Translations under genes and position numbers: made by a program
Shown: in pieces, positions 1 through 7,031 of the stretch
How the letters are laid out: every line of letters starts with the position of its first letter
Numbering within the stretch: the stretch's first letter is position 1
Notes under the pieces: generated by a model
Told to the model about the DNA's origin: nothing
Databases searched by the model: none
Seen by the model: only the letters and a program-made list of their open reading frames with translations
Source of the DNA: a virus
Direction: 5' to 3' (one strand)
IMG/VR virus record: IMGVR_UViG_3300031976_000023
Span: 1 to 49,293 of that record
DNA: 49,293 nt

Positions 1-134
1 CACCAGTAGAAACTACTGACCATGAGTCAGAAGATACACAACGACACATTAACATTGTTAAAAACAAACTGTCGGGTTGGCATGGTATTGTTCTTACAGA
101 TCTTGAGTATAAGATAGCGAGGTACGTAGCATGA
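1..134 (+). CDS. C-terminal end of a probable replicative DNA helicase (truncated by window edge)
   Basis: An open frame enters from the left edge and ends at the TGA at 132-134, giving about 43 residues. The tail contains IVKNKLSGWHG. This resembles the 'LKNR-x-(S/T)G-x-x-G' strand near the C terminus of phage replicative helicases (T7 gp4 and DnaB-like), in which the conserved basic residues lie near the nucleotide-binding interface. Its position just ahead of the polymerase module fits a helicase. The stop overlaps the next start as ATGA. The family call rests on a short motif; the Walker motifs lie outside the window. Confidence 0.5.
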   Translation, partial: PVETTDHESEDTQRHINIVKNKLSGWHGIVLTDLEYKIARYVA

Positions 135-703
135 TAACACAAGAAAACATAGACGAATTTTATCGTGCTAATGCATGTTGTAATACCTGCCATGCAGAAC
201 TTACCGATGCTAATTGGCAAGAAGGTTGGAAGAAGTACGATAGGAGACAATGTAAAGATTGTCACGATAAGTACAATGAAGATAGTAACAAGAATCGTAT
301 GTGGGTAAATGGTAAGTACATACCTCAAACACACCCATTACATAAACCGGGAAAGTACAAATCGTTTGGTGATCTAGCCTTTGGTTCGTTAAACAACTAC
401 AACCAAATAAAAGAGGGATATGTGTACGCCATTGTAAATAGCGCATGGCCTGAGTGGGTCAAGATAGGTAAGGCACTTGACGCAGAGGACAGGCTAAGTG
501 GATACCAGACAAGTTCACCTATGCGAGACTACAAGTTGGTGTACTCTATACACTTTGAGGATCGTAACGAAGCAGAGCGTAAGGCACACCTACTTGCGGC
601 AACTAGAACTGCACACCCTTGGAACAAGCATGACAATGGTGAGTGGTTTAAATTGACACAACAACAGGCAATAGAAATACTAAAGGAGATTACAGATGAT
701 TAA
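131..703 (+). CDS. T5orf172/GIY-YIG-like protein with N-terminal zinc-finger-like cysteines
   Basis: The 190-aa protein has two parts. The N-terminal part (about residues 16-50) has a CCNTC cluster and a later CKDCH pair, which could form a zinc-binding site. The C-terminal part (about 95-185) has GYVYAIVN, a WVKIGKA strand, a YQTSSP loop, an acidic-basic helix (NEAERKAH) and a closing GEWFKL. This is the pattern of the T5orf172 domain (also called MUG113), a GIY-YIG-related fold. The family is linked to DNA cleavage or binding, but its role in phages is mostly unknown. The start overlaps the preceding stop, and the end overlaps thyX by 8 nt, so it is co-expressed with DNA metabolism genes. 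It could also be a degenerate homing-type nuclease domain. Confidence 0.7.
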   Translation: MITQENIDEFYRANACCNTCHAELTDANWQEGWKKYDRRQCKDCHDKYNEDSNKNRMWVNGKYIPQTHPLHKPGKYKSFGDLAFGSLNNYNQIKEGYVYAIVNSAWPEWVKIGKALDAEDRLSGYQTSSPMRDYKLVYSIHFEDRNEAERKAHLLAATRTAHPWNKHDNGEWFKLTQQQAIEILKEITDD

Positions 704-1403
704 AGTAACATACATAGATCACATGGGCAGTGACCTGTCTGTAGTTAATGCGGCACGTGTATCCTTTGGTAAAGTATCTACATGGCATGACCATGATAGT
801 GAAACAGATCAGTATATCTTGAAGGATAATGATAGTAAGTTAATCCACTACTTAGCAGAACACAAACACACCTCACCCTTTGGTCATTGCTTTGCATCCT
901 TTCATGTCAAGGCTCCCATTTTTGTAGCTCGACAGTTAGTGAAGCATAAGTTCCTACGTTGGAATGAGATAAGCCGTAGGTATGTAGACGATAAACCAAC
1001 TTACTACTACCCTGATAAATGGAGAGGCCGTAGTATTGACAAGAAGCAGGGTAGCGAAGGTGTTATAGACTTGTCTACTATAGAAGACTCACCGTACAAT
1101 ACTGCCATACTTGGTTCTGGAAACATGGATGGTCATGTTATAGAAATATCTGAATGGTTACTTGAGACATATAAAACTCTTGTGCATAATGGAGTAGCAC
1201 CAGAGCAAGCACGTATGGTGTTGCCACAAAGCACCATGACTGAATGGTACTGGTCAGGTAGCCTTGACGCCTTTGCAGATATGTGCAACCTTAGATGTGC
1301 AGGAGATACACAATACGAGACGAGACTAGTAGCAAATAGAATATGCAATAGCATGAAAGGATTGTTTCCTGTGTCATGGTTGGCATTAAGATTGGAGAAG
1401 TAG
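696..1403 (+). CDS. thyX: Flavin-dependent thymidylate synthase ThyX
   Basis: The 235-aa protein has the usual ThyX length. ThyX makes dTMP from dUMP using FAD, NADPH and methylene-tetrahydrofolate, and so supplies dTTP for phage replication. The signature region at residues 79-96 reads RQLVKHKFLRWNEISRRY. The family motif RHR-x7-S appears here as K83-H84-K85-x7-S93, with conservative Arg-to-Lys changes. SPFGHCFASFHVKAPIFVARQ before it and a region near GVAPEQARMVLPQS after it (helix carrying the catalytic Ser/Arg area) also match ThyX. It lies in the nucleotide module with nrdJ and mazG. The start overlaps the previous gene by 8 nt, suggesting translational coupling. Confidence 0.93.
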   Translation: MIKVTYIDHMGSDLSVVNAARVSFGKVSTWHDHDSETDQYILKDNDSKLIHYLAEHKHTSPFGHCFASFHVKAPIFVARQLVKHKFLRWNEISRRYVDDKPTYYYPDKWRGRSIDKKQGSEGVIDLSTIEDSPYNTAILGSGNMDGHVIEISEWLLETYKTLVHNGVAPEQARMVLPQSTMTEWYWSGSLDAFADMCNLRCAGDTQYETRLVANRICNSMKGLFPVSWLALRLEK

Positions 1404-1404
1404 G

Positions 1405-1572
1405 ATGAATTGTTGGCATTGTAAATCAGAATTAATATGGGGTGGGGATGATGACATTAAAAAATCCCACGACATTGAAGAGTCCGATGACTACTCTATG
1501 GTAACAAATCTTTCCTGTCCTACATGTAATAGTTTTGTGTTAGTATACTATCCAAAAGAAGAGGAGAAATAA
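1405..1572 (+). CDS. Small zinc-ribbon-like protein (55 aa)
   Basis: A 55-codon frame starts one base after the thyX stop and ends one base before the next ATG. It has CWHC at residues 3-6 and CPTC at about 38-41, which is two CxxC knuckles about 32 residues apart, as in a zinc ribbon. An acidic linker lies between them (GGDDD, EESDD), and the C terminus is acidic-basic (PKEEEK). The tight packing and the intact cysteine pairs argue that it is real. No function can be assigned; such ribbons bind nucleic acid or protein. Confidence 0.7.
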   Translation: MNCWHCKSELIWGGDDDIKKSHDIEESDDYSMVTNLSCPTCNSFVLVYYPKEEEK

Positions 1573-1573
1573 T

Positions 1574-1789
1574 ATGTACGCAGTGATGTTTGAGATAGAA
1601 GAAGGTGAGTTTATATATGATACAGGTAAGGACTGCTTTACACCATCTGATCCTGCTATATATTTTACCAATAAAAAAGAAGCACAGAAACGTGCAGACA
1701 AGTGGAACACTGGTGTAGTAGTACCATACATTAAACCAATGACAGATGATGAACGTAAACGTTCTGTACAGAGAAGGGGATACCTATGA
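1574..1789 (+). CDS. Small hypothetical protein (71 aa)
   Basis: This 71-aa protein starts MYAVMFEIEEGEF, preceded by AGAGGAGAAAT, a good ribosome-binding site overlapping the end of the zinc-ribbon gene. The N-terminal half looks like a beta hairpin (YAVMFEI...GEFIYDT), and the middle carries a lysine-rich helix ending in ADKWNTG. This pattern suggests a small phage protein that reads out display or ratio-type domains, but I do not recognise the family. The stop overlaps the following ATG (ATGA at 1786-1789), so the two are probably translationally coupled. Confidence 0.7.
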   Translation: MYAVMFEIEEGEFIYDTGKDCFTPSDPAIYFTNKKEAQKRADKWNTGVVVPYIKPMTDDERKRSVQRRGYL

Positions 1790-1998
1790 CACACGCTACA
1801 TCAAGCGCAGAGATACGACTACACAGGGCAATGATAGATAACAATCTGACAATTGATGAAGCAATCATTGCAATGGAACTATTTAGAGATAACTTAAACA
1901 CAGAAAGTCTTGAAGTACACAATGAAGGGGTTGACAATCGTGTTAAGATATACGATAACGACTTCACAATACTAGATGATTGGGACAGATGGTCCTAA
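1786..1998 (+). CDS. Small hypothetical protein (70 aa)
   Basis: This 70-aa protein is acidic and mostly helical (HRAMIDNNLTIDEAIIAMELFRD), with a C terminus rich in Asp, Asn and Trp (DDWDRWS). It starts inside the stop of the previous gene (ATGA), and its end lies 20 nt before the polymerase start chosen here. A candidate promoter for the polymerase lies within it (1931-1959). I do not recognise the family. Confidence 0.65.
   Translation: MTHATSSAEIRLHRAMIDNNLTIDEAIIAMELFRDNLNTESLEVHNEGVDNRVKIYDNDFTILDDWDRWS
1931..1959 (+). promoter_or_regulatory. Candidate sigma70-type promoter ahead of DNA polymerase
   Basis: A perfect TTGACA (1931-1936) is followed by 17 nt and then GATAAC (1954-1959), which matches TATAAT at four of six positions. 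Transcription would start near 1966, about 50 nt before the polymerase ATG at 2019. The site lies inside the preceding gene, so a chance match is possible. Confidence 0.3.
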
Positions 1999-2018
1999 GT
2001 AAAGGGGATAATACCGAC

Positions 2019-4067
2019 ATGAAACACCTAACCCTAGACGTAGAGAACACAGTGGTCAAACGCAATGGCAAGTTACATCTTGATCCGTTTGAGCCAGAGA
2101 ATACATTGGTTATGGTAGGGATGCTAGATGATCTTGGGAACGAAAACATTATAACTTTCGATCACGCAGAGCAACAACCTACCACAGAGGGTCGGCAAAT
2201 AGTGCAAGACGCATTGGATGCTGCCCCTCTACTTATTGCACACAACGCACCGCATGACTTGCTCTGGCTATGGGAGTCAGGCTTTGAGTATGACGGTGAG
2301 GTATTTGATACCCTGTTGGGTGAGTACGTACTGCAGCGTGGACAGAAGCAGCCACTATCCCTTGAGGCATGTGCTGAACGGTACGAGTTAGACACAAAGA
2401 AACAAGACACATTAAAGGAGTACTTTAAAGATGGATATTCCACACGTGATATACCTCATGCTGAACTATCAGAGTATCTATCGCACGATCTACATGCTAC
2501 TCAGCAATTGTATAATGTTTTGCAGACATCATACGAGGGATGCAGTTCACTAGTACCAACGGTACAGTTGACCAACCAGTTAGCCGTACACCTTGCACGT
2601 ATATATCAACGTGGGTTTAAGGTTGACGTAGATGCACTGTCTCAAGTGCGTACTGAGTTTGAACATGAACGTAATGCCTTGACGATGGCACTTGAAGAAC
2701 AGGCCAGTGATCTTATGGGTGACAGACCTATCAACCTCAACAGTCCAGAGCAATTGTCATGGGTTATCTACAGCCGTAAGCCACATGACAAAAAGATATG
2801 GGCAGATATGTTTGATGAACGTATGCCTGATGCAGAGTACAGACGTAACGTAAGTAGATACAGCGAGAAGTTGTACAAACAAAAAGCGTATCAATGCCGT
2901 GAGTGTAATGGTACTGGACAGATATGGAAACAAAAGAAGGATGGGACACGATATGCCAGATCAAATAGATGCAGCACATGTAATTCTACAGGTTTTACTT
3001 ATAGGAATATATCTACTAGCCTTGCGGGGCTAAAGTTTACACCACCTAATTCCAAGTGGATTAGTGCCAATGGTTTTGGTACGGGTAAAGACAACCTTGT
3101 ATTCCTTGAAGGTGTAGCACGTTCCAAGGGCATGAGAGATGCAGTTGTATTTCTACAAAATGTACGTAGATTGTCTGCAGTTGAGACATATCTCAGCAGC
3201 TTCGTAGAGGGCATAGCAACGCATGTAAAACCTGACGGTATGCTGCACGTAAGATTACTTCAACATCGTACTGGAACAGGCCGTTTGTCAGGGGCAGACC
3301 CCAATATGCAGAACATGCCACGTGGCGGTACGTTTCCTGTCAAAAAGGTGTTCGTATCACGATGGAAGGGTGGTAAAATTATGGAAGCTGACTTTGCACA
3401 GCTTGAATTTCGTGTCGCTGCCTTTCTGTCACAGGACATGACTGCCATTGATGAAGTAACCACAGGATTTGATGTGCATAGTTATACTGCAAAGGTTATA
3501 TCTGATGCAGGTCAGCCTATGTCACGACAAGATGCCAAGGCACATACCTTTGCTCCTTTGTATGGAGCGTCAGGGTTTGGTCGTAGTCCTGCAGAAGCGG
3601 CATACTACCAACAGTTTACGACAAAGTATTCTGGTGTAGCTAACTGGCACAAGGCATTAGCCAGTGAAGCATTGAACACTGGTAAGATAACTACACCATC
3701 GGGGCGTGAGTTTGCGTTCCCTGATGTAGCAAGGCGAAGGTTCGGGGGTGTGACATATTTCACACAGATTAAAAATTATCCTGTTCAATCGTTTGCAACT
3801 GCTGACATTGTACCCATATCTCTGATATACATAGATAAGCTACTAACAGCAAACAAGTTACGCAGTTGCGTAGTCAACACGGTGCATGACTCAATAGTAA
3901 TTGACGTACACCCAGAAGAGGAAAGGAAAGTATTACGAGTAATAGAAGCAGCAAATGACAAACTAATAGCAATCGTCAATCGCAAGTGGGACATAGATTT
4001 TAACATCCCTCTACTATTAGAGGCAAAAATAGGTCCAAACTGGCTTGACACAAAAGACGTAGCGTGA
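2019..4067 (+). CDS. polA: Family A DNA polymerase with 3'-5' exonuclease and inserted DnaJ-type zinc finger
   Basis: This is the replicative phage polymerase (682 aa from this start). The ATG at 2019 follows AAAGGGG at 2001-2007; an upstream in-frame start at 1980 would overlap the previous gene and add residues unlike the family. The exonuclease has D7-V-E9, HNAPHD with D80, and YLSHD with D157. INLNSPEQL precedes the thumb. An insert at residues 293-326 has CRECNGTG and CSTCNSTG, that is, two CxxC pairs (C293, C296, C318, C321) of DnaJ central-domain type. Polymerase motif A is DFAQLEFR (D458), motif B has R503, K507 and Y515, and motif C is VHDS (D624). The same insert is known from phage HMO-2011 of a SAR116 bacterium, which anchors the classification of this genome. 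Confidence 0.96.
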   Translation: MKHLTLDVENTVVKRNGKLHLDPFEPENTLVMVGMLDDLGNENIITFDHAEQQPTTEGRQIVQDALDAAPLLIAHNAPHDLLWLWESGFEYDGEVFDTLLGEYVLQRGQKQPLSLEACAERYELDTKKQDTLKEYFKDGYSTRDIPHAELSEYLSHDLHATQQLYNVLQTSYEGCSSLVPTVQLTNQLAVHLARIYQRGFKVDVDALSQVRTEFEHERNALTMALEEQASDLMGDRPINLNSPEQLSWVIYSRKPHDKKIWADMFDERMPDAEYRRNVSRYSEKLYKQKAYQCRECNGTGQIWKQKKDGTRYARSNRCSTCNSTGFTYRNISTSLAGLKFTPPNSKWISANGFGTGKDNLVFLEGVARSKGMRDAVVFLQNVRRLSAVETYLSSFVEGIATHVKPDGMLHVRLLQHRTGTGRLSGADPNMQNMPRGGTFPVKKVFVSRWKGGKIMEADFAQLEFRVAAFLSQDMTAIDEVTTGFDVHSYTAKVISDAGQPMSRQDAKAHTFAPLYGASGFGRSPAEAAYYQQFTTKYSGVANWHKALASEALNTGKITTPSGREFAFPDVARRRFGGVTYFTQIKNYPVQSFATADIVPISLIYIDKLLTANKLRSCVVNTVHDSIVIDVHPEEERKVLRVIEAANDKLIAIVNRKWDIDFNIPLLLEAKIGPNWLDTKDVA

Positions 4068-4110
4068 TATAACTATCACTCACCTGATCAAAAACAAGGA
4101 GACTTTACAT

Positions 4111-5004
4111 ATGAATCAAGTTACAACAATAGACACAAACAACTTCGCAGCTATGGCTCAAGCAATGGGCATGAACGCAGAAGCACCACAGAGTACAAGC
4201 AAGGCAAGTACACTTGCACGTTTACGTATTCATCACACACCACTCATGGGCCAGCAAGAAGTCAAGGGTAAGATGAAGAACGTAGAGGTTATCTCAGGGG
4301 GTACATACAAACTAGAGATACCAGACAATCCTACATACTATGCAGAGGGTGCAATCATAAGGCCATTCCTTCAGCGGTTTATGTACAAGAAGTTTATCAA
4401 GGGTAATGACCATACACCGAATCGTTTTCTCAAGACTGTTATGGCTAATGATCTTAACAGTGACATGAAGGACAACGAAGGTGGCTTCAACTGTGGTAAA
4501 CCTGCAGGGTTCATCAAGGATTGGGCGGCATTGCCTGATACCATGAAGGAATTAATCAAGTCTATCAAACGTGTTCGTGCATTGTTTGGTGTCGTTGAGT
4601 TGGTTAATGCAACGGATGAGAATGGTAATGCAGTAGACGTAGAGGCTACACCGTTTATCTGGGAGATTGATAACCGTGATGCCTTTAAGACTATGGGTGA
4701 TCAGTTCAACAAGTTGTCTAAGATGCAACGACTTCCACCTCAACATAACATGTCATGTAAGACAAAAGAAGTACCACTACCAAACGGTAGCAGCTTCTAT
4801 GTACCAGAGATAGAACTTGACTTAGGTACTACAATTGACATGGACAATAGTTCTCAAGAAGTATTTGCTAACTTCATGGCATGGATTGAGAACTACAATA
4901 CATACATCCTTAACGCATGGAATGACAACATGCATAAGAATGAGGACGTAGACACAAACACAGTAGAAGAGTTTGTGGACATTAACGAAGAAGACTTTGT
5001 GTAA
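4111..5004 (+). CDS. Hypothetical protein, possible single-stranded DNA-binding protein
   Basis: This 297-aa protein has a clear ribosome-binding site (AAGGAG at 4096-4101). I do not recognise a named family from its core. Two things suggest an ssDNA-binding protein. It lies between polymerase and exonuclease genes, and its last ~25 residues are very acidic and end NEEDFV, like the acidic, aromatic-ended tails of T7 gp2.5 and bacterial SSB that contact replication partners. The central part is mixed alpha/beta, with a Gly/Asn-rich stretch (NEGGFNCGKPAGF). The stop and next start overlap as TAATG, coupling it to the exonuclease. The function is an inference from context and tail. Confidence 0.55.
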   Translation: MNQVTTIDTNNFAAMAQAMGMNAEAPQSTSKASTLARLRIHHTPLMGQQEVKGKMKNVEVISGGTYKLEIPDNPTYYAEGAIIRPFLQRFMYKKFIKGNDHTPNRFLKTVMANDLNSDMKDNEGGFNCGKPAGFIKDWAALPDTMKELIKSIKRVRALFGVVELVNATDENGNAVDVEATPFIWEIDNRDAFKTMGDQFNKLSKMQRLPPQHNMSCKTKEVPLPNGSSFYVPEIELDLGTTIDMDNSSQEVFANFMAWIENYNTYILNAWNDNMHKNEDVDTNTVEEFVDINEEDFV

Positions 5005-5792
5005 TGGATATGCCATTGTCAGGCATTGTCTATGACATGTCAAATGAGGAGTATCACAAACGTGTAGGGTACTCCTCGTCTGCCATTAAAACGGTGTGCA
5101 AGCAATCGCTTGCGCACTACATGGCACAGAAACCATTAGGCGATAGCCCAGCATTTGCGCTTGGCTCTGCCGTACATGCTACGTTGTTAGAACCAGATCG
5201 TGACTTAGTTATAAAAGGTCCAAAGACAAGGACATCTAAGATGTTTAAGGACTTGTATAAGAATAGAAAGGATGATGAAGTTGTTCTGACAGAAGTAGAA
5301 TACTATGTTCATAACAAGATGTGTCAGTCTGCACTAGACAATACTACGTGTAGTAAGATACTAAAAGATAAGCGTAGAGTTACAGAGAGTAGCATCTTTG
5401 TAGTGGATAAAGATACTGGTTTAAATTTAAAGACCAGACCTGACCTGTACATTCCAGAGACAGGTGAGATATTTGACATCAAGACTACAGTAGATGCATC
5501 GCCTACAGGCTTTGCGGCACAGGTAAAAAAATATGCATACCACATACAGGCTGCGTTCTATGTACACACTTGTAATATGGCAGGGTTAAAGGCTAAGAAC
5601 TTTAGCTTTATTGCAGTAGAAAAGTCTACACCTTACATTGCACACTTGCACAAGGTAAGTCCTGAGTTACTAAAGGCATCAATAAAAACAGTAAAAGAAA
5701 CACTTGAATCTATAGCGGAAGCAAATGCTAAAGGTGTATTTGATACTGGTTGGGGTGAACACTCCACTTTAAAAATAGAGGACGTAGCATAA
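5004..5792 (+). CDS. PD-(D/E)XK exonuclease, RecE/DUF3799-like
   Basis: This 262-aa protein starts within the previous stop (TAATG). The N-terminal YHKRVGYSSSAIKTV and the ALGSAVHATLLEP segment are typical of the phage PD-(D/E)XK exonuclease group that includes RecE/exodeoxyribonuclease VIII and DUF3799. The active-site strand reads RPDLYIPETGEIFDIKTT (about residues 145-160), giving the D...DxK core. A conserved YHIQAAFY helix follows. Such enzymes degrade host DNA or process phage DNA ends for recombination, acting like T7 gp6. Its position between a possible ssDNA-binding protein and a Holliday junction resolvase fits a recombination and replication set. Confidence 0.85.
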   Translation: MDMPLSGIVYDMSNEEYHKRVGYSSSAIKTVCKQSLAHYMAQKPLGDSPAFALGSAVHATLLEPDRDLVIKGPKTRTSKMFKDLYKNRKDDEVVLTEVEYYVHNKMCQSALDNTTCSKILKDKRRVTESSIFVVDKDTGLNLKTRPDLYIPETGEIFDIKTTVDASPTGFAAQVKKYAYHIQAAFYVHTCNMAGLKAKNFSFIAVEKSTPYIAHLHKVSPELLKASIKTVKETLESIAEANAKGVFDTGWGEHSTLKIEDVA

Positions 5793-5793
5793 C

Positions 5794-6246
5794 ATGAATG
5801 GCAAGCAGTTTTCTGCCGCCATGAAACATGGGTATAGGAGTGGACTAGAGATTAGAACCAAAGACTATCTCGTTGAACACAAGATGAAGTTCAAGTATGA
5901 GGAAGTCAAAATTGAATGGGAAGATCTTATGTACCGCACCTATACTCCTGACTTTGTATTAGGTAATGGTATAATAATTGAAACAAAAGGATTGTTTACT
6001 GCAGACGATAGACGTAAACATCTGGCTGTTAAGGTACAGCATCCCAAGCTAGACATACGCTTTGTATTTACTAGCAGTAGAAGAAAATTAAGTAAGGGTG
6101 CTAAAACTACCTATGGACAATGGTGTACGAAACATGATATACCTTTCTGTGACAGGATCATTCCTGAAGAATGGTTAAAAGAAAAAGGAAAGGACATGCA
6201 TCCTAAGATGATACACTGTCCATACAAGAAAGTAAAAAGGAGATAG
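5794..6246 (+). CDS. Endodeoxyribonuclease I (Holliday junction resolvase, T7 gp3-like)
   Basis: The 150-aa protein has the T7 gp3 length and motif order: RSGLE with E19, YTPDF with D53, and IIIETKG with E63 and K65. These are the metal-binding residues of this PD-(D/E)XK family. T7 endonuclease I resolves branched DNA before packaging and breaks host DNA to supply nucleotides. It starts one base after the exonuclease stop. The C terminus is basic (YKKVKRR). No deviation from the catalytic set is seen. Confidence 0.93.
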   Translation: MNGKQFSAAMKHGYRSGLEIRTKDYLVEHKMKFKYEEVKIEWEDLMYRTYTPDFVLGNGIIIETKGLFTADDRRKHLAVKVQHPKLDIRFVFTSSRRKLSKGAKTTYGQWCTKHDIPFCDRIIPEEWLKEKGKDMHPKMIHCPYKKVKRR

Positions 6247-6249
6247 CCT

Positions 6250-6588
6250 ATGATAGTAGATGATAGAATATTTATTGAGTTTGATCCAAATGATTACGTT
6301 GTACGACTAACTCCTTTCTTAGATAAGAATGGTGCATGGACAGGAGAACTACTTGTAGGTACTGTAACTACAGATGAGAATGAAATGTCAGATGACGATC
6401 ATTACAATCTTATGCAGATTACAAAGATGGTATGCGCTGCAGTGCCAGCAATAGAAGAAGATAAGAGTGTACGTGAGACATTAATTAGTATAGCTGAACG
6501 TGTCGAAGCAGAAGAAGAAGAAACTAAGAAACCTACATCAAAGGTAAAAGAAGTAAAAGAAAATGTTATTAGTGTTAACTTTAATTGA
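6250..6588 (+). CDS. Hypothetical acidic protein (112 aa)
   Basis: This 112-aa protein follows the endonuclease stop by 3 nt, with AAAGGAGATAG as ribosome-binding site. The first half looks like beta strands (IFIEFDPNDYVVRLTPF, WTGELLVGTV). The second half has a helix and a Glu/Lys-rich charged tail (EAEEEETKK). It resembles small accessory proteins of marine phage replication modules, but I do not recognise a family. Confidence 0.7.
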   Translation: MIVDDRIFIEFDPNDYVVRLTPFLDKNGAWTGELLVGTVTTDENEMSDDDHYNLMQITKMVCAAVPAIEEDKSVRETLISIAERVEAEEEETKKPTSKVKEVKENVISVNFN

Positions 6589-6601
6589 AGGAGAATAGGC
6601 A

Positions 6602-6877
6602 ATGAATGTAACTAAGTTTGCAGAGGCAGCAAGTATATTAGACAGTGCATTAGAAGAAGAAGAGGACATGGTAAACTCTCCTGCCCATTATAACTTTGCA
6701 GGTGTAGAATGTATTGATGCAATACGTGCAGCCACAGGTGAAGAAGGTTTCTCTTTCTACTTACAAGGAAATGTAATGAAGTATCTATGGCGTTTTAAGT
6801 ATAAGAATGGTGTAGAGGATCTGAGAAAGGCTCAGTGGTATCTTAACGTACTCATTGAAGATCAAGATGATAGTTAA
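6602..6877 (+). CDS. DUF3310 family protein
   Basis: The 91-aa protein matches DUF3310 from about residue 22: VNSPAHYNFAGVECIDAIRA, then FYLQGNVMKYLWRFKYKNGVEDLRKAQWYL. The HY, EC-D-I, GN..KYL.R and DL.KA..YL positions are the family hallmarks. The family is common in phages and often annotated as a nucleotide kinase-like protein, although the biochemistry is poorly established. The ribosome-binding site is GAAGGAGAAT. The 3' end overlaps the next small gene by 11 nt. Confidence 0.88.
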   Translation: MNVTKFAEAASILDSALEEEEDMVNSPAHYNFAGVECIDAIRAATGEEGFSFYLQGNVMKYLWRFKYKNGVEDLRKAQWYLNVLIEDQDDS

Positions 6878-7025
6878 AGTCTTTCTAGTTCTTGACATAG
6901 ATGAGGAAGAATATCAGATGCCTGTTGACAACTTCCTAAATGATGAGGTAAGAGAGGCGTTACAAGAATTTATCTACGATGTAGATGGTATGACAATTAA
7001 ATCAATTAGAACAATAGCGGAGTAG
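6867..7025 (+). CDS. Small hypothetical protein (52 aa) ahead of nrdJ
   Basis: A 52-codon frame starts inside the DUF3310 gene and ends 6 nt before nrdJ. The protein (MIVKVFLVLDIDEEEYQMP at the start) is acidic, with a beta-strand beginning and a helical middle (DNFLNDEVREALQEFIYDV). It fills what would otherwise be a 150-nt gap, and its last codons carry the GGAG that serves nrdJ. The family is unknown. Confidence 0.65.
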   Translation: MIVKVFLVLDIDEEEYQMPVDNFLNDEVREALQEFIYDVDGMTIKSIRTIAE

Positions 7026-7031
7026 ATAGAT

